Source of the DNA: Nocardioides sp. SLBN-35
GTDB lineage: Bacteria > Actinomycetota > Actinomycetes > Propionibacteriales > Nocardioidaceae
Reading direction: 5' to 3'
DNA length: 64,000 nucleotides
Assembly (NCBI RefSeq): GCF_006715725.1
Contig: NZ_VFNU01000001.1
Coordinates: 1,178,001-1,242,000 of the forward strand
The notes under the pieces are model-generated. The model ran no database searches. It saw only the letters and a list, made by a program, of their open reading frames with translations, and was not told where the DNA came from. This document shows, in pieces, positions 34,002 through 42,768 of the stretch. The translations under genes were made by a program, and so were the position numbers. Numbering within the stretch: the stretch's first letter is position 1; every line of letters begins with the position of its first letter.

Positions 34002-34742
34002 TCAGGCGTCCTGCTGGTCCCGCTCCGCCACGGCGGCGGCGTCGGCCTCCGCCGCCGACTCCTTCGACGGCAGCACGAACCGGTAGCCGACGTTGCGCAC
34101 GGTCCCGATCAGGGTCTCGTTCTCGGGGCCGAGCTTGGCGCGCAGGCGGCGGACGTGGACGTCGACAGTGCGGGTGCCGCCGAAGTAGTCGTAGCCCCAG
34201 ACCTCCTGCAGCAGCTGCTGGCGGCTGAACACCCGTCCGGGGTGCTGGGCGAGGAACTTGAGGAGCTCGAACTCCTTGAAGGTCAGGTCGAGCGCGCGGC
34301 CACCGACCTTGGCGGTGTAGGTCGCCTCGTCGACCACGACCTCGCCGGAGCGGATCAGGTGGGCGTCGGGGTCGGCGGCGTCGCGGGCCGCGGTGAGCCG
34401 GCCGATCGCCATCCGGATCCGCGCCTCGAGCTCGGCGGGCCCGCAGGTGTGCAGGACGACGTCGTCCATGCCCCAGTCGTGGTTGACGACGGCCAGGCCG
34501 CCCTCGGTGACGATCAGCAGGACAGGTACGTCGGTCCCGGTCGTGCGGATCAGCCGGCACAGGTCGCGGGCACCCGCGAGGTCCTGGCGGCCGTCGACGA
34601 GGAGCAGGTCCGCGTCGGGGGCGTCGAGCAGGGCACTGCCCTCGGCGGGCAGGATCTTCACCTGGTGACCGAGCAGCGCAAGACCGGGCAACACCTCGGC
34701 GGAGGGTTGCAGGGCGCTGGTCAGCAGAAGGAGAGTGCTCAC
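34002..34742 (-). CDS. glnR: GlnR-like response-regulator-type transcription factor
   Basis: A 246-residue OmpR-fold regulator closely resembling mycobacterial GlnR (Rv0818). Matching blocks are [10 protein letters not shown], the PAE and LLVDGRQDL receiver strands, [29 protein letters not shown] and [20 protein letters not shown]. GlnR controls nitrogen assimilation genes and is an atypical receiver that works without a cognate kinase. I chose the GTG at 34742, which has GAGGAGG 6 bp upstream, over earlier in-frame starts. Divergent from the MoaD-like gene. Confidence 0.88.
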   Translation of the reverse strand: MSTLLLLTSALQPSAEVLPGLALLGHQVKILPAEGSALLDAPDADLLLVDGRQDLAGARDLCRLIRTTGTDVPVLLIVTEGGLAVVNHDWGMDDVVLHTCGPAELEARIRMAIGRLTAARDAADPDAHLIRSGEVVVDEATYTAKVGGRALDLTFKEFELLKFLAQHPGRVFSRQQLLQEVWGYDYFGGTRTVDVHVRRLRAKLGPENETLIGTVRNVGYRFVLPSKESAAEADAAAVAERDQQDA

Positions 34743-34873
34743 TCTGGCCTCCTCACCGGCACCGGCCGTCGCGGCGGCACCGAGTCGAGACCGAAACGCA
34801 ACGTTGGGCAACGGCCAGTTTTCTGGTGAGGCACGATACCGAAATACGCAGGCAACGGGGAAGGGTCGAGCAC

Positions 34874-35149
34874 GTGAGTGAGACGCAGGTCATCCGGGTG
34901 CGCTACTGGGCAGCCGCCCGCGCGGCCGCCGGCATCGCCGAGGAGGAGGTGGCCGTCGCCGGCCCCGTGAGCCTCGCCGAGCTGCGCGCCGAGGTGGTCG
35001 GCCGGCACCCCGGCACCCGGCTCCCCGAGGTGGTCGGCGTCTGCTCGGTGCTCGTCGGCGAGCGCCCGGTGTCGTCCACGGACCCGGCCGCGGTCGTCGT
35101 ACGGCCGGGGGAGACGGTCGAGTTCCTCCCGCCCTTCGCGGGCGGCTGA
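34874..35149 (+). CDS. MoaD/ThiS-family sulfur carrier protein
   Basis: A 91-residue beta-grasp protein ending in the diagnostic Gly-Gly (FAGG), which is adenylated and thiocarboxylated in sulfur transfer. The [12 protein letters not shown] start and the [12 protein letters not shown] end are typical of MoaD of molybdopterin synthase. No MoaE or MoeB neighbour is present, so MoaD, ThiS or another carrier role cannot be separated. A hairpin follows at 35151. Confidence 0.88.
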   Translation: MSETQVIRVRYWAAARAAAGIAEEEVAVAGPVSLAELRAEVVGRHPGTRLPEVVGVCSVLVGERPVSSTDPAAVVVRPGETVEFLPPFAGG

Positions 35150-35150
35150 G

Positions 35151-35173
35151 CGCCCGCGGATCGGCCGCGGGCG
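35151..35173 (+). terminator. Hairpin after the sulfur-carrier gene
   Basis: CGCCCGCGG (35151-35159) pairs perfectly with CCGCGGGCG (35165-35173) around a 5-nt loop, directly after the stop codon. No T-tract follows, only AGAAAGG. It probably separates the carrier gene from the polysaccharide cluster. Confidence 0.5.
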
Positions 35174-35188
35174 AGAAAGGCCGTCGCC

Positions 35189-35194
35189 TAGACT
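35189..35194 (+). promoter_or_regulatory. -10 element before the Wzy-like gene
   Basis: TAGACT fits TANNNT and is preceded by a terminator-like hairpin and followed by a leader of about 45 nt with the ribosome site GAGGAGA (35233-35239), 4 bp before the GTG start. Confidence 0.4.
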
Positions 35195-35243
35195 CCCTTC
35201 CGCCGTTGTCGGTACGACGACAGCGGAGCCGACGAGGAGACCA

Positions 35244-36569
35244 GTGCCGAACCAGACCACCGTGCGACCGCCGACGGCGATCCGGAGCGACGGCAGCAAC
35301 GGCGTGGTCCAGCGCCGTGTGGTCACCGTCTTCCTGGTGCTGCTGGCGGCACTGCTTGCGGCGGCCTCGGCGCGGGGGCCGATCGCGGCGATCCTCGCGA
35401 TCTTCCTGGCCGTCCTGATCAGCATGTTGGCCGTGCTCGGCCGGGAGCGGGTCGCGTTCTTGGCCATGATGGCCGCGTTCGCCACGGCGCCGATGAACCG
35501 CGGCCTGTCGCCCGGGGGACCGTCCAACCCGATCACGCCGACGGACCTGCTCTTCGGGCTCGCGGTGATGCTGCTGCTCCCGACGCTGCTGCGCCGTCAG
35601 CTGCGGCTGCCGCTCACCTACGTCATCGGCATCACGCTGATCCTGGTGACCGGCACGATCGCGACGGCCGCAGCGGCCGCCCCGCTGCTGAGCGCCCTCC
35701 AGTTCGCCCAGTGGCTGGTCGTCATCCTCGGGCTGCTCGTCCTGTTCGCGGTGTGGGCCCCCAGCTGGCGGATGGTCGACATCCTGCTGTGGAGCTATGT
35801 CGCCGGACAGATGCTGAGCATCCTCTACGCACCGCTCGGGGGAGCGGTGGGCAACCGCTACCAGGGCCTCTCGCACCACCCCAACGAGTTCGGCGGCGCC
35901 GGCGTGATGGCGTTCGCGGCGCTGATGTACCTGTGGCGGCGCAACGACGCCGTCTGGTACCGCGTCGCGGTCGCGCTGGCCGCGAGCGCGTGCGGCGTCT
36001 CGGTCGTGATCAGCGGCAGCCGGGCCGCGACCGCGGTCATGGCCGGCCTGATCCTGCTGATCCCGATCGTCGAGCGCTCGGCGGTCAAGGGCTTCGTGCT
36101 GGCGATCCTCGGCGCGCTCTTCGTCTTCGCGCTGCCCCTCGTCGTCGGTGAGTCGGGCGAGGGCTCGGCGATCTCCCGCCTCGCCGGGTCCGCCGACGCC
36201 CTGGGCGCCGACAAGGCCCGCAGCGAGGCCCAGGACTTCGGCATCGACATGTTCTTCCAGCATCCGCTGTTGGGCAACGGATTCGCCGACGCGCTCTACG
36301 TCCACAACGTGGTCCTGGGCGTCGCCACCAGCATCGGCATCTTCGGCCTGATCGGCTACCTGCTGGTGCTGTTCACGCTCGCCCGTCCTGTCCTCGGGAA
36401 CCATCCCAACCGCCGCCTCTGCTACGTCGTGGCGGCCTTCGTGGCGATCACCCCGACCTTCCCCGGACTCGAGGACCGCACCCTGTGGGCCCCCATGGCG
36501 CCGGCGATCCTGCTGGCCATCCAGTCCCGGCTGCCCGCCTCCGACGCGGAGCGGGACGCACGTCGATAG
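35244..36569 (+). CDS. O-antigen ligase/polymerase-like membrane protein (Wzy-type)
   Basis: A 441-residue polytopic protein with about 11 hydrophobic segments. The large periplasmic-type loop contains YQGLSHHPNEFGGAG, the pattern seen in Wzy_C/O-antigen ligase proteins, and the C-terminal FFQHPLLGNGFADALYVHN resembles the HN(x)nF-type end of the family. It would polymerise or transfer lipid-linked repeat units outside the membrane. First gene of the exopolysaccharide locus; the start is supported by GAGGAGA. Confidence 0.83.
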   Translation: MPNQTTVRPPTAIRSDGSNGVVQRRVVTVFLVLLAALLAAASARGPIAAILAIFLAVLISMLAVLGRERVAFLAMMAAFATAPMNRGLSPGGPSNPITPTDLLFGLAVMLLLPTLLRRQLRLPLTYVIGITLILVTGTIATAAAAAPLLSALQFAQWLVVILGLLVLFAVWAPSWRMVDILLWSYVAGQMLSILYAPLGGAVGNRYQGLSHHPNEFGGAGVMAFAALMYLWRRNDAVWYRVAVALAASACGVSVVISGSRAATAVMAGLILLIPIVERSAVKGFVLAILGALFVFALPLVVGESGEGSAISRLAGSADALGADKARSEAQDFGIDMFFQHPLLGNGFADALYVHNVVLGVATSIGIFGLIGYLLVLFTLARPVLGNHPNRRLCYVVAAFVAITPTFPGLEDRTLWAPMAPAILLAIQSRLPASDAERDARR

Positions 36570-36589
36570 GGTTCACCAAATCGCGGTGA

Positions 36590-36605
36590 GCAAGCGTATG
36601 CTTGC
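36590..36605 (+). promoter_or_regulatory. Palindrome containing a -10 element before the TylF-like gene
   Basis: GCAAGC-GTAT-GCTTGC is a 6-bp inverted repeat that contains TATGCT (36597-36602), a good TANNNT box, 47 bp before the ATG. A protein binding the palindrome would block the promoter. Confidence 0.4.
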
Positions 36606-36649
36606 CCCGCGGCGCCCCCACCCCCACCGCCGCGTGGAGTGACTTCCCG

Positions 36650-37363
36650 ATGCCCACTGCAGTTCAGCGCGCCATGGCGCACGCCCGGATCAAGTCGAAG
36701 GTCGCGATCGCCCGGGTCGGCCGGGACAGCCGTCGGCTCGACACGATCGTCAACCTGCCGAAGATCGAGACCTGGCGCCGCGAGCACGTCCCGGCGGGCA
36801 CCCCGGCGTTCCCCGACCGCGAGGACATGTACGACCACGTCCACGCCGAGCTGATCGGCGACCAGCCGATCGACTACCTCGAGTTCGGCGTCTTCGAGGG
36901 CAGCTCGCTGCGTCACTGGGCGCGGCTGAACACCCACCCCGACTCGCGCTTCTACGGCTTCGACTCGTTCGAGGGACTCCCCGAAGAGTGGAAGCGGTTC
37001 GACCGCAAGATCGACAAGGCCCACTTCGACGTCCAGGGCGCGCTGCCCGACATCGACGACGACCGCGTCACCTTCGTCCCCGGCTGGTTCCAGGACAGTG
37101 TCGACCCCTTCCTGGAGACCTTCACTCCCGAGCGCCAGCTGGTCGTGCACATCGACGCCGACCTCTACTCATCGACGCTCTACGTGCTGACCCGGCTCAA
37201 CGCGCTCCTGGTCCCCGGGACGATCGTCGTCTTCGACGAGTTCTCCTCGGTGCTCAACGAGTTCGCGGCCCTGGAGCACTACTGCTCGGCCTACGTGCGT
37301 GAGTACGACGTGCTCGCCTCGGCCTGGCACTACTTCTGCCAGATCGCGATCCGGATGCGCTGA
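36650..37363 (+). CDS. TylF/MycF-type O-methyltransferase
   Basis: A 237-residue class I methyltransferase. YLEFGVFEGSS (motif I-like), FYGFDSFEGLPEEW and VVHIDADLYSSTL are the characteristic blocks of the TylF family, whose members methylate sugar hydroxyls, usually with a bound divalent metal (the DAD acidic pair). In this locus a glycan sugar or glycan precursor is the likely substrate. It has its own probable promoter within a palindrome. Confidence 0.85.
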   Translation: MPTAVQRAMAHARIKSKVAIARVGRDSRRLDTIVNLPKIETWRREHVPAGTPAFPDREDMYDHVHAELIGDQPIDYLEFGVFEGSSLRHWARLNTHPDSRFYGFDSFEGLPEEWKRFDRKIDKAHFDVQGALPDIDDDRVTFVPGWFQDSVDPFLETFTPERQLVVHIDADLYSSTLYVLTRLNALLVPGTIVVFDEFSSVLNEFAALEHYCSAYVREYDVLASAWHYFCQIAIRMR

Positions 37364-37389
37364 GCCCCGCTCGCGCGCCTCGGCCAGGC

Positions 37390-38094
37390 TCAGGCGACGT
37401 CGGCCTCGGCCGGGCCGACGTACCGCTGGTGCGCCAGCTCGGGGGCGTGCAGCCGGTGGTGGCGCGGCTGGGCCATCCGCAGCGCCTTCTCGTAGCTCAT
37501 CGGCTTGCGCAGGCCGAAGGTGATCAGCACCGTGTGGAGCAGGATCATGAAGTCCAGCCGGAGGCTGGGGGCGGTCGCCGAGCGCAGTGAGTACGCCGAC
37601 TCGAGGGCCAGCCGCTGCTGGTCGTCGACGCCGTGGCGGCCGATCAGCTGGGGGAGACCCGTGAGACCGGCCGGGGTCACCCAGCGCGAGTCGATGTCGC
37701 CGTGGAGCTCGCTGAGCGCGTCGCGGACGACGTCGGTGAGCGGCCGGGCGCCGACGATGCTCATGTCGCCGCGCAGCACGTGGATGAACTGCGGGATCTC
37801 GTTGAGCCCGAGCCGGTCGAGCAGCCGCCCGATCGGCGTGTAGAGCGGCGAGTCAGGCGGCGTGTTCAGGAAGCGGCCGGCCTCGACGGGCGCCGTCACC
37901 TTGTTGGCGTTGGGCACCATGACCCGCAGCTTCACCATCTCGATGGCGGTGCCGGGTCCGACCCAGCGCCGCGACCTGTAGAAGATCGGTCGACCAGACA
38001 GCACCAGCACGGCGACCGCGGAGAGTGCCACGACAGGCACCCACACCACGGCAGCCAGGCAGATGACGACGATGTCGAACGCCCGCTTCTTCAC
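37390..38094 (-). CDS. Initiating sugar-phosphate transferase (bacterial sugar transferase family)
   Basis: A 234-residue protein with one N-terminal hydrophobic hairpin followed by the bacterial sugar transferase domain: KLRVMVPNA, GRLLDRLGLNEIPQFIHVL and GDMSIVGARPL are its conserved segments. It transfers a sugar-1-phosphate to undecaprenyl phosphate to start repeat-unit assembly. The short form lacks the extra N-terminal helices of WbaP. It lies in the same direction as the GT4 enzyme and the epimerase gene upstream. Confidence 0.9.
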   Translation of the reverse strand: MKKRAFDIVVICLAAVVWVPVVALSAVAVLVLSGRPIFYRSRRWVGPGTAIEMVKLRVMVPNANKVTAPVEAGRFLNTPPDSPLYTPIGRLLDRLGLNEIPQFIHVLRGDMSIVGARPLTDVVRDALSELHGDIDSRWVTPAGLTGLPQLIGRHGVDDQQRLALESAYSLRSATAPSLRLDFMILLHTVLITFGLRKPMSYEKALRMAQPRHHRLHAPELAHQRYVGPAEADVA

Positions 38095-38189
38095 CAGTGA
38101 CCTCCACCAGAAATGTGTCCCCGAATTGGCGGGTGAGGCGGTCCCGCGAACCTCTCAACGACCAAGTGCCCGATGAGATACGTGTCTCG

Positions 38190-39416
38190 TCACAACTTTG
38201 CGAGGGATCGCCGATCACCCGTCGTCGCGCCCACCTGCGCGGCGAGCAGGTGCTCGAACCTCGTGGCGCAGCCCTGGAGCGCGAACTCCAGCTCGGCCAG
38301 GTCCCGGGAGGCCTCGCCGAGCTCGCTGCGAAGCTCGGAGTCGGCCAGCACCCCACTGACCCAGCTCGCGGCCTCGGCCAGCGAGTCGTCGGCCGGGGGC
38401 AGGACCAGGCCGCCGGCCCTCGTGACCAGCGACGAGGCGAGGTTCTCGCCCGGCATCAGGCCCAGCACCGGCCGGCCGGCGCACAGGTAGGACAGCGTCT
38501 TGGACGGCACCGAGAAGGCACCGGCCTCCTGCTCGAGCAGCACCACGAGCACGTCACCGCTGCCGAGCACCTCGGGCAGTCGCTCGTAGGGCTGGAAGGG
38601 CAGCAGCGTGACGGGTACGTCGAGCCGGCGCGCCTCGTCCTGCAGCACGTCGACCGCGGGGCCCTCGTTGACCACCACCAGCCGCACCGGCTTCCCGGCG
38701 TCGTGCACGGCTCGCGCGAGCCGGACCAGCAGGGCGGGGTTGTGCTTGAGGCCGAGGGTGCCCGAGTAGAGGAGGGTCGCGACGTCGTCGAGCTGGTGCT
38801 CGGTCGCCCAGTCGTTCTTGCGCTCGGTCGGGACGATCTCGTCGAGCGGGGCCCAGTTCGGGATGACGGTGACCTTGTCGGCCGTCCCCCACGCCTCGTG
38901 GACCGGTACGAAGGACGGGGCGATGACGACGATCGCCGCGGCGCGCCGCGAGCACCACCGCTCGGCCACCTCGAAGGCCCACGCGACGAGCGCGAACCGC
39001 TTCGGCAGCTTGCTGCCGGTGAACGACTTCACCGCCACGGCGTAGACGTCCTGGTGCCACAGCACCCACGGACGCCGGAGCACCGCCATCACGAACGAGA
39101 AGATCACCAGGGTAGGGATCTGCACGTTGGACAGCATCACGATGTCCGGGTCGACCTTGCGGACGTGCTGCACCAGCTCGACGCCGCGGCGGACCTCGCG
39201 CAGCAGCCGCTGCGCCATCCGCTGGTTGTCGACCTTCTTGGCGCCGCCGATCGCCTCGAAGGTGATCGACTCGCCGGGGATCGCCTCGAGGCGACCCTTC
39301 CCGGAGACGTAGCCCTCGACGTACGAGTGCGTGACGTCGTGGCCGCGCCGGGCCAGCTCACGGCTGAGCTCGGCCTGGAAGGGGTGCCCGCTGTGGTCGT
39401 GGACGAGGATGCGCAC
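38190..39416 (-). CDS. Glycosyltransferase family 4
   Basis: A 408-residue GT-B enzyme. The N-terminal domain has ILVHDHSGHPFQAELSRELARRG split in blocks; the C-terminal domain has VIPNWAPLDE, LLYSGTLGLKHN and the donor-binding SVPSKTLSYLCAGRPVLGL, in the WbuB/WcaI group of GT4. It transfers a sugar from a nucleotide donor to a lipid-linked acceptor. The GTG start is 15 bp after the epimerase gene stop, so the two are in one operon. Donor sugar unknown. Confidence 0.88.
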   Translation of the reverse strand: MRILVHDHSGHPFQAELSRELARRGHDVTHSYVEGYVSGKGRLEAIPGESITFEAIGGAKKVDNQRMAQRLLREVRRGVELVQHVRKVDPDIVMLSNVQIPTLVIFSFVMAVLRRPWVLWHQDVYAVAVKSFTGSKLPKRFALVAWAFEVAERWCSRRAAAIVVIAPSFVPVHEAWGTADKVTVIPNWAPLDEIVPTERKNDWATEHQLDDVATLLYSGTLGLKHNPALLVRLARAVHDAGKPVRLVVVNEGPAVDVLQDEARRLDVPVTLLPFQPYERLPEVLGSGDVLVVLLEQEAGAFSVPSKTLSYLCAGRPVLGLMPGENLASSLVTRAGGLVLPPADDSLAEAASWVSGVLADSELRSELGEASRDLAELEFALQGCATRFEHLLAAQVGATTGDRRSLAKL

Positions 39417-39431
39417 CGTGCCGCTGTCCGC

Positions 39432-40415
39432 TCAGCCCTGGGCGCGCTTGACCTGGTCGTAGACCCAGGCGTAGGTCTGCGCGAGGCCGTCGGCGAGACT
39501 GATCGACGGCTCCCAGCCGAAGACCTCGTTGATCATCGTGTTGTCGGAGTTGCGGCCGCGCACGCCCTGCGGGGCGGACAGGTCGTACTTCCGCTCGCAC
39601 TTGATGCCGGCGATCTCCTCGACGATCGTGTAGAGCTGGTTGATCGAAACCAGCTCGGCCGAGCCCAGGTTGATCGGGTCCTCGAGGTCGCTGGCCAGGA
39701 TCATCTGCGAGCCCTTGACGCAGTCGTCGATGTACATGAACGACCTCGTCTGCTCGCCGTCGCCCCAGATCTCGAGCTCGTGCCGGCCAGAGATGACCGC
39801 CTCGGCGATCTTGCGGCACACGGCGGCGGGAGCCTTCTCGCGGCCACCGGTCCACGTGCCCTCGGGGCCGTAGACGTTGTGGTAGCGCGCCATCCGGGTG
39901 GTGAGGCCGAAGTCCTCGCGGAAGTGGCGGGCCATCCGCTCGGTGAAGAGCTTCTCCCAGCCGTAGCCGTCCTCGGGCATGGCGGGGTAGGCGTCGGACT
40001 CCTTGAGCGCGGTGACGCCCGGGTCGGTCTGCTTGTCGGCGGCGTAGACGCAGGCCGACGAGGAGTAGAAGTAGCGCTCTACGTCGTACTTCTTGGCAGC
40101 CTGGAGCATGTGGGTGCTGGTCAGCACCGTCAGCATGCACAGGGCCTTGTTGTTCTCGATGAAGCCCATGCCGCCCATGTCGGCGGCGAGCATGTAGACC
40201 TCGCGCGCGCCCTTCGTGGCGGCCTCGGCCTGGTCGAGCAGCGACAGGTCGCCGACGGCGTTCTGCGCGTCCGGGTGCACCTGGTACCACTCGTCGATCG
40301 GCTTCACGTCGACCGAACGAACCGTCTTGCCCTGGGCGAGGAGGTCAGCGACCAGGTGACCTCCGATGAAGCCGCCGCCACCGGCGACGAGCACATCTAC
40401 TGGGCCCGAGTTCAT
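39432..40415 (-). CDS. GDP-mannose 3,5-epimerase homologue
   Basis: A 327-residue extended-SDR. It has GGGGFIGGHL (NAD), AADMGGMGFIENNKA, SSACVY, YGWEK (Tyr-x-x-x-Lys), RYHNVYGPEGTW followed by GGREKAPAA, and GVRGRNSDNT. These blocks and the Cys and Lys residues match plant GDP-D-mannose 3,5-epimerase, which makes GDP-L-galactose and GDP-L-gulose. The ATG at 40415 is chosen because GAGGAG ends 5 bp upstream. Other epimerases are possible, but the combined blocks are distinctive. Confidence 0.82.
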   Translation of the reverse strand: MNSGPVDVLVAGGGGFIGGHLVADLLAQGKTVRSVDVKPIDEWYQVHPDAQNAVGDLSLLDQAEAATKGAREVYMLAADMGGMGFIENNKALCMLTVLTSTHMLQAAKKYDVERYFYSSSACVYAADKQTDPGVTALKESDAYPAMPEDGYGWEKLFTERMARHFREDFGLTTRMARYHNVYGPEGTWTGGREKAPAAVCRKIAEAVISGRHELEIWGDGEQTRSFMYIDDCVKGSQMILASDLEDPINLGSAELVSINQLYTIVEEIAGIKCERKYDLSAPQGVRGRNSDNTMINEVFGWEPSISLADGLAQTYAWVYDQVKRAQG

Positions 40416-40526
40416 GCGCACTCCTCAATGTCGATTGGATCCGCCCCCCCAGCGTCGTGTGACCAACGAGAGGCCGCCGGGTGCGTCACGGCCTCCGTCC
40501 GCGAATCCGGGGACTGGTGTGAAGTC

Positions 40527-40550
40527 GGGACCAAGTACCCGCTTGGTCCC
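40527..40550 (+). promoter_or_regulatory. Operator-like palindrome over the -35 region of the GMD-like gene
   Basis: GGGACCAAG-TACCCG-CTTGGTCCC is a perfect 9-bp inverted repeat. It sits 7 bp upstream of TAGGGT (40558-40563), a -10 that ends 6 bp before the GTG at 40570. The overlap with the -35 region is the classic position for a repressor. Confidence 0.5.
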
Positions 40551-40569
40551 GGCCTACTAGGGTGAGGCC

Positions 40570-41541
40570 GTGCGTACCGCCCTCGTCACCGGCGTCGCGG
40601 GGCAGGACGGTGTCTACCTCGCGCGCTCCCTCCGTGCCGCCGGCACCGCCGTCGTCGGGACCGTCGCGCCCGGGTTCGCCGCGACCGATCCGCGGCGGGT
40701 CCACCTCGACGGGGTCGACCTGCGCGAGCTCGACGTCCGCGACGGTGCGGCGCTCGAGGCGCTGGTCGCCGAGGTCGTGCCCGACGAGGTCTACAACCTG
40801 GCCGCGCTGAGCTCGGTCGGCCGCAGCTGGGAGGAGCCGGAGCTCACGGCGGCGACCAACGCCGCGCCGGTCGAGCACCTCGTCGCCGCGCTGCTGCGGC
40901 TGCGTGCCGCCCGCGGCCACGACGCCCGGCTCTTCCAGGCCTCCTCCGCGGAGGTGCACGGCAGCGCTGCCGACAGCCCGTACGCCAAGGCCAAGGCCGC
41001 GGCCGACGAGGTGGTCCGGCGGGCGCGTGCCGACCACGACCTGTTCGCGGTCTGCGGCGTGCTCCACAACCACGAGAGCCCCCTGCGACCGCCCCGCTTC
41101 GTGACCCGCAAGATCACCCTGGGTGCGGCCGGCATCGCGCTCGGCCGCTGCGCCACGATCAGCCTCGGCAACCTCGACGTGCACCGCGACTGGGGGTTCG
41201 CCGGGGAGTACGTCGAGGCGATGCGGCTCCAGCTCGCCCACGACGAGCCGCTCGACCTCCCGATCGGCACCGGGACCGCGCACTCCCTGCAGGACCTGCT
41301 CGAGGTGGCGTTCGCGGCTGCCGGACTCGGCGAGCCGGGGGACCGTGTGGTGCAGGACCCGGCGCTGCTGCGGCCCGCGGACACCTCGGTGTTCGTCGCC
41401 GACCCCGAGCCGGCCGCGGCCGCGATCGGCTGGCGGGCTCGGGTCGGCTTCGACGCGCTGGTCGAGCACATGGTCGCCGTCGACCTGGAGCGGCTGCGCT
41501 CCGGTGTCGAGGAGTCGCCGGGCTACCTGGCGCTCCCCTAG
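40570..41541 (+). CDS. GDP-mannose 4,6-dehydratase-like SDR
   Basis: A 323-residue extended-SDR related to Gmd: TGVAGQDGVYLA at the NAD site, DEVYNLAALSSVGRSWEEPE, SSAEVHG, SPYAKAK (active-site Tyr-Lys), LHNHESPLRPPRFVTRKI and DVHRDWGFAGEYVEAM. Compared with the gmd product at 45829 it is shorter and more diverged, so it may act on another GDP- or NDP-sugar. The start appears leaderless. Divergent from the epimerase gene and convergent with the next dehydratase-like gene. Confidence 0.82.
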   Translation: MRTALVTGVAGQDGVYLARSLRAAGTAVVGTVAPGFAATDPRRVHLDGVDLRELDVRDGAALEALVAEVVPDEVYNLAALSSVGRSWEEPELTAATNAAPVEHLVAALLRLRAARGHDARLFQASSAEVHGSAADSPYAKAKAAADEVVRRARADHDLFAVCGVLHNHESPLRPPRFVTRKITLGAAGIALGRCATISLGNLDVHRDWGFAGEYVEAMRLQLAHDEPLDLPIGTGTAHSLQDLLEVAFAAAGLGEPGDRVVQDPALLRPADTSVFVADPEPAAAAIGWRARVGFDALVEHMVAVDLERLRSGVEESPGYLALP

Positions 41542-41547
41542 CGTCGC

Positions 41548-42645
41548 TCAGTCCGCGAGGACGTTGCGGGCGCCGGCCCGGGTGAACGCCTCCTGGTTCT
41601 TGGCGTACCACTCGACGGTCCGGTTCAGGCCCTCCTCGAAGCTGACCCGCGGCGTGAAGCCGAACTCGTGGAGCTTGCTCGAGTCGAGGAACTGGTCGGG
41701 GATCTCGATGAAGTTCGCGGGCTTCGGGATCGTGACGGGCTCGAGCGCGCCGCCGAGGATGCCGCCGATCTGCTCGATCACCTGGCGCACGCTGCGGATG
41801 TTGCTGTAGTCGCCCGGCGCCTTGCCCGACGCGCTGGAGAAGCTCCCGACGTTGAACGCCGGCCAGCCGTACGTCGCGCGGCCGGTGCGGGGCATCGCGG
41901 TGCTGAAGTGGCGCTCGACGTTCTCGGCGAGGTAGAGGTAGGAGTCGACGAGGTCGTCGATGTAGACGTACTCGCGCAGCACGTCGGCGTTGCCGAGGTT
42001 GATCACCGGCGCCTTGTTGTTGAGCATCCGCAGGCTGGTGCGGGGGATCAGCCGGGTGAAGTTGAGGTCGCCCGCGCCGTAGATGTTGCAGCTGCGCACG
42101 ATCAGGGCCGGCACGTTGAACTGGAAGCCGTAGGTCTGCGCGATCAGGTCGGCGCACGCCTTCGAGGCGCTGTAGACGTCCATGCCGCGCAGCGCGTGAC
42201 CCTCGCGGTACGGCAGCGGCTCCGGGTCGTCGGCGTCGGCGTGGTCGCCGTACGACTTGTCGGTCGAGGCGATCAACACCCGCGGGATGTCGTTGATCCG
42301 CGCGGCCTCGAGCAGGTTGAGGGTCGGCAGGATGTTGTTGTGCAGCGTGCTCATCGGCGCGTTGGCCGCGTCGGCGACGATCGCCGACGCCGCGAGGTGG
42401 AAGATCGTGTCGATCTGGTGGCGGTTGCACAGGCGCTGAACCTGGGTGAAGTCGTCCATCTCGCAGACCTCGACGTCCGGCCGGGCGTCGAAGCCGAGCA
42501 GCGCCGCGGTGGGGACCGGCCGGTTGTGCCGCACCGTGATCGTGACCATGGCGCCGCGGCGCAGCAGTGCCTCGGTCAGGTTGCTGGCGACGAAGCCGTC
42601 GCCGCCCGTGATCAGCACGCGCTTGCCGTACCAGAAGTCGTTCAT
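41548..42645 (-). CDS. CDP-glucose 4,6-dehydratase-like NAD-dependent SDR
   Basis: A 365-residue extended-SDR with GGDGFVASNL, FHLAA, ASTDKSYGDH, YSASKACAD (catalytic Tyr-x-x-x-Lys) and RSCNIYGAGDLNFTRLIPR. The STDKSYG segment and the DLNFTRLIP block point to the RfbG (CDP-glucose 4,6-dehydratase) group, but substrate cannot be fixed. It makes a 4-keto-6-deoxy sugar nucleotide or related product for the glycan. It is convergent with the preceding gene, 6 bp apart. Confidence 0.78.
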   Translation of the reverse strand: MNDFWYGKRVLITGGDGFVASNLTEALLRRGAMVTITVRHNRPVPTAALLGFDARPDVEVCEMDDFTQVQRLCNRHQIDTIFHLAASAIVADAANAPMSTLHNNILPTLNLLEAARINDIPRVLIASTDKSYGDHADADDPEPLPYREGHALRGMDVYSASKACADLIAQTYGFQFNVPALIVRSCNIYGAGDLNFTRLIPRTSLRMLNNKAPVINLGNADVLREYVYIDDLVDSYLYLAENVERHFSTAMPRTGRATYGWPAFNVGSFSSASGKAPGDYSNIRSVRQVIEQIGGILGGALEPVTIPKPANFIEIPDQFLDSSKLHEFGFTPRVSFEEGLNRTVEWYAKNQEAFTRAGARNVLAD

Positions 42646-42768
42646 GGTGGGGGTCCCCTCTAGCGGAACTCGATGACGGTGGTCGAGCGGGTGCGACCGT
42701 ATCAACCGCAACAACGGCCTGGGCTCGATATGGTCACCCCCGAATCGCCGATCACAGAGGAGTACTCG

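Noticed and set aside
38097-40565. 822-codon plus-strand frame
   Set aside because: It lies antisense to the GT4 and epimerase genes and has no family motif.
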